Shown in pieces: positions 5,245 to 7,809 of a stretch of DNA of 7,809 bases. Under the pieces are notes generated by a model. The model ran no database searches. It worked only from the letters and a program-made list of their open reading frames with translations, and had not been told where the DNA came from. Where the stretch lies: positions 1 to 7,809 of the forward strand of contig JAUQYW010000694.1 in NCBI GenBank assembly GCA_030587525.1, read 5' to 3'. Each line of letters begins with the position of its first letter. The first letter of the stretch is position 1. This DNA comes from Candidatus Sigynarchaeota archaeon. GTDB lineage: Archaea > Asgardarchaeota > Lokiarchaeia > Sigynarchaeales > Sigynarchaeaceae. The translations under genes and the position numbers were made by a program.

Positions 5245-7809
5245 TTAGAAGGATATCAACTTGCGCCGGATGTCCGCGATCTGGGTCTTGATCTTCTCCA
5301 ATCCGCCTGCGAGCTTTTCCTGGTAACTCGTAAATTCTTCATTGGAGATTAACCCCTTGGCGTGCTTGGCCTCGAGGTCACGCAAGCTTCGTTCCGCCTT
5401 GTACCGCTTCTGTTCCAGGAGCACGAGCTGCTGGTAGAGATTCTCGTGGGTTTCTCCTGCTGCACCCTCAGCAGCTGGTGCTGCCGCGGGTTTCGGTGCC
5501 GTCGTCGGCCGGACCGCCTTGAGCGGGGCCACGGAAGGCTTCGGCAAAGCTTGGAGAGATGGCGGTGCCTTCACCACGGGTTTCGTTGGTGGTGTCGGGA
5601 CCACGGGTGCAGGTTTCGCGACCGGTGCTGCGATGGGCGTTGGAGGCGCGATTGGCGGTGCTATTGCTGGTTTAGCGCCCGGCACGGCCGGCGCAACGGG
5701 CTTGACTGCAGGTGCCGCGGTTGGCACCGGTACGGCCATAGGCTTCGCAACCGGTGCTTGCGGAGGTGTTACCGCAGCCGGTGTCACGAAAGGCATCGCC
5801 GCGGGTTTGATCGTTTCCGTAGGCACGTAACCCTTCATACCTGCCTTCTTCAACGCCTTGGGCGCGACCGTTGGCATCTCAGCTCCTTCAAGTGGTGGAA
5901 TTTCCCATTCCAGCTCAGGCGCTCCTTCCGGTGTCGGTGCGTAGCCTGGCGCTTTCGTTGCGAAGCGCGTGTCCTTCGTCGCGAGGAATCGGTACACGTT
6001 GATAATGCCCGCGTAATGGTTGTAGATGTTCTCCTCCCGCGACAAGACCTTCGGAGGTCGCAACTTGCTTGCATCCCTCGCGTTTGCCACGGACCGCCTG
6101 AGGTCCATGATCTTGCGGATCATTGGCGGGTACTTGAACCGTACCTGGTAGAGGATGAACACGACGGCCAACGCTATGATGCCCGCAATCAACGCATACA
6201 CGAGCCACAACGGAACCTCTGGAGGCGCGAGCACGACGAGCGAAAACTCGGATTTGAAGACCTGGAATTGATATTGCTGCTGCAAGACTGGGTTCGTCAC
6301 GTTGACCTTGACGAGCATCATGTACGCTCCCGGAGTAGTTGGCGCGGTTAGTAACACGTAGAACTCGCCCGTGTAATTGCCAGCGATGGTCTCGGCGATC
6401 ATAACCACTTCCACACCAGTGAACTGGGGTGTAACCGACACCGTGACTTGGGAAAGGTCAAGGAACGGAAGGCCTGTAAACGTGTCGATGAGGCTCACCC
6501 GGAACTCGAATGATTCGCGCGGATTCGTCGCTAACGTCAAGTTCGTAGTAACGGTATTGTTGATGACGAGGCGTGTCTCGACGAGAATCTTTTGGATATT
6601 GACGACGAACGATGTCGTGCGGACCTCGTAACTGCTTCGCTGCGCCGTGATGGTGAAGATCTTCAGCTGGGCAAAGAATGTTTTCAAGTCTAACACCAGA
6701 CCACTCGTGCCAGTGGTATAGGTGCCGGAGGAAGCGTTGTATGCCAGAAGAACCGTGACCATCGCGTTGTTTGTGTCATTCCCATAGCGGATTTCCACGG
6801 TCGAGCCAAGCACCGGTGCCAATGTGTCGGTCTCCAGGAACGCCACCGAGAAGTGGATGGTGTCCTTGAGGGTGATCGTCTCGCCACCCAGCTGTGTCTG
6901 CGTCATGCCGTTCACCAGCACGCTCACGGTCGTGTTGACCTTGTTGATATTCAAGCTGAACTTGAGCTGCTGGGTCTGATAATTCGCCAGCGATGCCGTG
7001 ATGTAAAAGTCCTTGATACCAGACAAGAACATGCTGAGATCCAAGGGAAGGTCGTAGGTGAAGTAGTTGTCCAGCAACACCGGGGTCATCGTGATGGTCA
7101 CCTGCGTGAGGGAAATATCGTTCAAGAACGTGATTGTTGCTTGGCCACCGATCTGCGACAGCGCCTCGTATCCGTTATAGAACCTCTCGTAATACACGTT
7201 GATCGATAGCGTGTTTTTCAAGAAGATCGACGTTGCAAGGAAGGTGACGAGGTTGGTTCCATTAATGGTCACTGACATGTTTGTCGGAATCGGCCTGACA
7301 TCCACGAGCAAGCTGAAGGTATCGCCCTTGTAACCGCTGGCATCGCCGACCACCAGTATCTGGTGCGTGAAGCCCGCTGCCATGGCATAGATCGTGTTGT
7401 TGACCCTGATAGTAATGACATACGAGTGACTCGCCATAACATAAGAGCCTACGATGGTTTGCTGATTGACCACGGCCAAGATGCTCACGCCGGCCCCGGT
7501 CAAGTTGAATCCTTGCAAGTAACTCGTGAGGTTGACCACGAGCGCGATCTCGTCGCTATAAATGGCGGTGATCGTATTTCCAACACCGCTTCTCGTTAGC
7601 CGCGAACTATTGTAGGTGATGTTCAAGGCCGTCGGGATCGGGTTGTAAAACACGTTTATCCTCGCGAACAGCGAAATGTAATTCGCCTTGCTGGATGACA
7701 ACTCGAAGATGTACTGGTTTCCTATGACCGCTCCGAGCACGCTTGAATCGAACACCCGCGAATAGTTGCCGGGACTGGATGCTCCCAGAGCAAACCCGTA
7801 TGTACCCGT
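5245..7809 (-). CDS. Single-pass surface protein with tandem Ig-like repeats and Pro/Ala-rich cytosolic tail (partial, N-terminus outside window)
   Basis: The minus-strand frame is open from the window edge to a TAA at 5247-5245, with 854 residues visible. A GTG at 7755 is an in-frame internal Val, not a convincing start, since coding continues upstream without a stop. Residue numbers count from the edge. Residues 1-530 are beta-rich, cysteine-free and carry about 14 N-x-S/T sequons, as expected for a glycosylated outer domain. They form units of roughly 115-119 residues, each opening with a linker strand (FSLLVDVRPIPTNMSV at 165, FSLNINKVNTTVSV at 284, FVVNIQKILVETRLV at 401). A transmembrane helix follows at about 535-557 (LWLVYALIAGIIALAVV), then basic cytosolic residues (RFKYPPMIRKIMDLRRS). 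After a folded-looking stretch (570-620), a Pro/Ala/Val-rich linker (about 668-782) leads to a C-terminal helical pair (787-854) with a SHOCT-like GLISNEEFTSYQEKL turn. It is probably an adhesion or cell-envelope protein; its binding partner is unknown. Confidence 0.8.
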   Translation of the reverse strand, partial: TGTYGFALGASSPGNYSRVFDSSVLGAVIGNQYIFELSSSKANYISLFARINVFYNPIPTALNITYNSSRLTRSGVGNTITAIYSDEIALVVNLTSYLQGFNLTGAGVSILAVVNQQTIVGSYVMASHSYVITIRVNNTIYAMAAGFTHQILVVGDASGYKGDTFSLLVDVRPIPTNMSVTINGTNLVTFLATSIFLKNTLSINVYYERFYNGYEALSQIGGQATITFLNDISLTQVTITMTPVLLDNYFTYDLPLDLSMFLSGIKDFYITASLANYQTQQLKFSLNINKVNTTVSVLVNGMTQTQLGGETITLKDTIHFSVAFLETDTLAPVLGSTVEIRYGNDTNNAMVTVLLAYNASSGTYTTGTSGLVLDLKTFFAQLKIFTITAQRSSYEVRTTSFVVNIQKILVETRLVINNTVTTNLTLATNPRESFEFRVSLIDTFTGLPFLDLSQVTVSVTPQFTGVEVVMIAETIAGNYTGEFYVLLTAPTTPGAYMMLVKVNVTNPVLQQQYQFQVFKSEFSLVVLAPPEVPLWLVYALIAGIIALAVVFILYQVRFKYPPMIRKIMDLRRSVANARDASKLRPPKVLSREENIYNHYAGIINVYRFLATKDTRFATKAPGYAPTPEGAPELEWEIPPLEGAEMPTVAPKALKKAGMKGYVPTETIKPAAMPFVTPAAVTPPQAPVAKPMAVPVPTAAPAVKPVAPAVPGAKPAIAPPIAPPTPIAAPVAKPAPVVPTPPTKPVVKAPPSLQALPKPSVAPLKAVRPTTAPKPAAAPAAEGAAGETHENLYQQLVLLEQKRYKAERSLRDLEAKHAKGLISNEEFTSYQEKLAGGLEKIKTQIADIRRKLISF
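5464..5805 (-). repeat. Pro/Ala/Val/Lys-rich low-complexity linker in the surface protein
   Basis: About 114 residues are made almost only of P, A, V, K, T and I in irregular short words such as PVAKP, PAVKP and PIAPP. At DNA level this is imprecise GC-rich repetition. It is probably a disordered cytosolic spacer between the membrane-proximal region and the C-terminal helical module, and may vary in length between strains. Confidence 0.75.
6139..6207 (-). other. Transmembrane helix of the surface protein
   Basis: This encodes about 23 hydrophobic residues (LWLVYALIAGIIALAVV and following FILYQV). They are flanked by PPEVP on the outer side and by a basic stretch (RFKYPPMIRK) inside, giving an outside-N, inside-C topology by the positive-inside rule. 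Confidence 0.85.

Noticed and set aside
5158..5352. Lys-rich 64-codon plus-strand frame beginning with GTG in the convergent gap
   Set aside because: Its Lys content comes from the A-tracts that are the minus-strand terminator, and its second half is antisense to the surface-protein gene. No promoter or family match.
5519..5830. Gly/Ala-rich 103-codon plus-strand frame resembling a glycine-zipper protein
   Set aside because: It is the antisense of the Pro/Ala/Val linker. Low-complexity Pro/Ala codons read as Gly/Ala repeats on the other strand.
5362..6351. 329-codon plus-strand frame, very rich in Arg, Cys, Trp and His
   Set aside because: This composition is an artefact of reading the Pro/Ala-rich and membrane-proximal coding region backwards; no start signal supports it.
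7753..7755. GTG as the true start of the surface protein
   Set aside because: The frame continues upstream for 18 codons to the window edge without a stop. There is no ribosome-binding site or signal peptide at this GTG, so the gene is taken as truncated by the window.

Overview
The window looks archaeal, and most like an Asgard-type archaeon, although nothing in it fixes the lineage. The reasons are: a TrmB-family winged-helix protein of unusual build; a large single-pass surface protein with tandem beta-sandwich repeats, many N-x-S/T sequons and a cytosolic proline/alanine-rich tail ending in a short helical module; A/T-rich TATA-like upstream elements; Shine-Dalgarno sites matching an archaeal 16S 3' end; and oligo-T terminators without GC-rich stems. 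Assignment to Asgard is inference from protein style, not from a marker gene.

Layout. Positions 1-2187 hold two genes on the minus strand in one transcription unit. The upstream gene (2187-1024) is a complete C45/acyl-CoA:6-aminopenicillanate acyltransferase-type Ntn hydrolase. Seven bases after its stop, a GTG starts a second gene (1016 to beyond position 1) encoding an L-fucose/L-arabinose isomerase-like protein that is cut by the window edge. Its Shine-Dalgarno overlaps the stop of the first gene, so the two are probably translationally coupled. A 239-bp A/T-rich divergent intergenic region (2188-2426) carries several candidate regulatory sites: a 15-bp palindrome, a wider 8+8 bp dyad, and a short repeat phased at 10 bp.

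On the plus strand, 2427-5087 encodes an 886-residue protein: an unassigned N-terminal domain, a TrmB-type winged helix, about 400 residues of nearly proline-free helix, a TrmB-like C-terminal sensor domain of phospholipase-D-like fold, a Pro-rich linker and an extra helical domain. This is the most unusual object in the window. A 157-bp intergenic stretch with T-runs on both strands (5088-5244) separates it from a convergent minus-strand gene (7809-5245). That gene encodes a membrane-anchored surface protein lacking its N-terminus here; at least 854 residues are visible.

How the genes may work together is mostly unknown. The hydrolase and isomerase probably share a small catabolic or modification step. 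The TrmB-like protein lies between that operon and the surface protein and may regulate its own divergent promoter region; this is inference. No RNA gene, CRISPR array, transposase or insertion sequence was seen.
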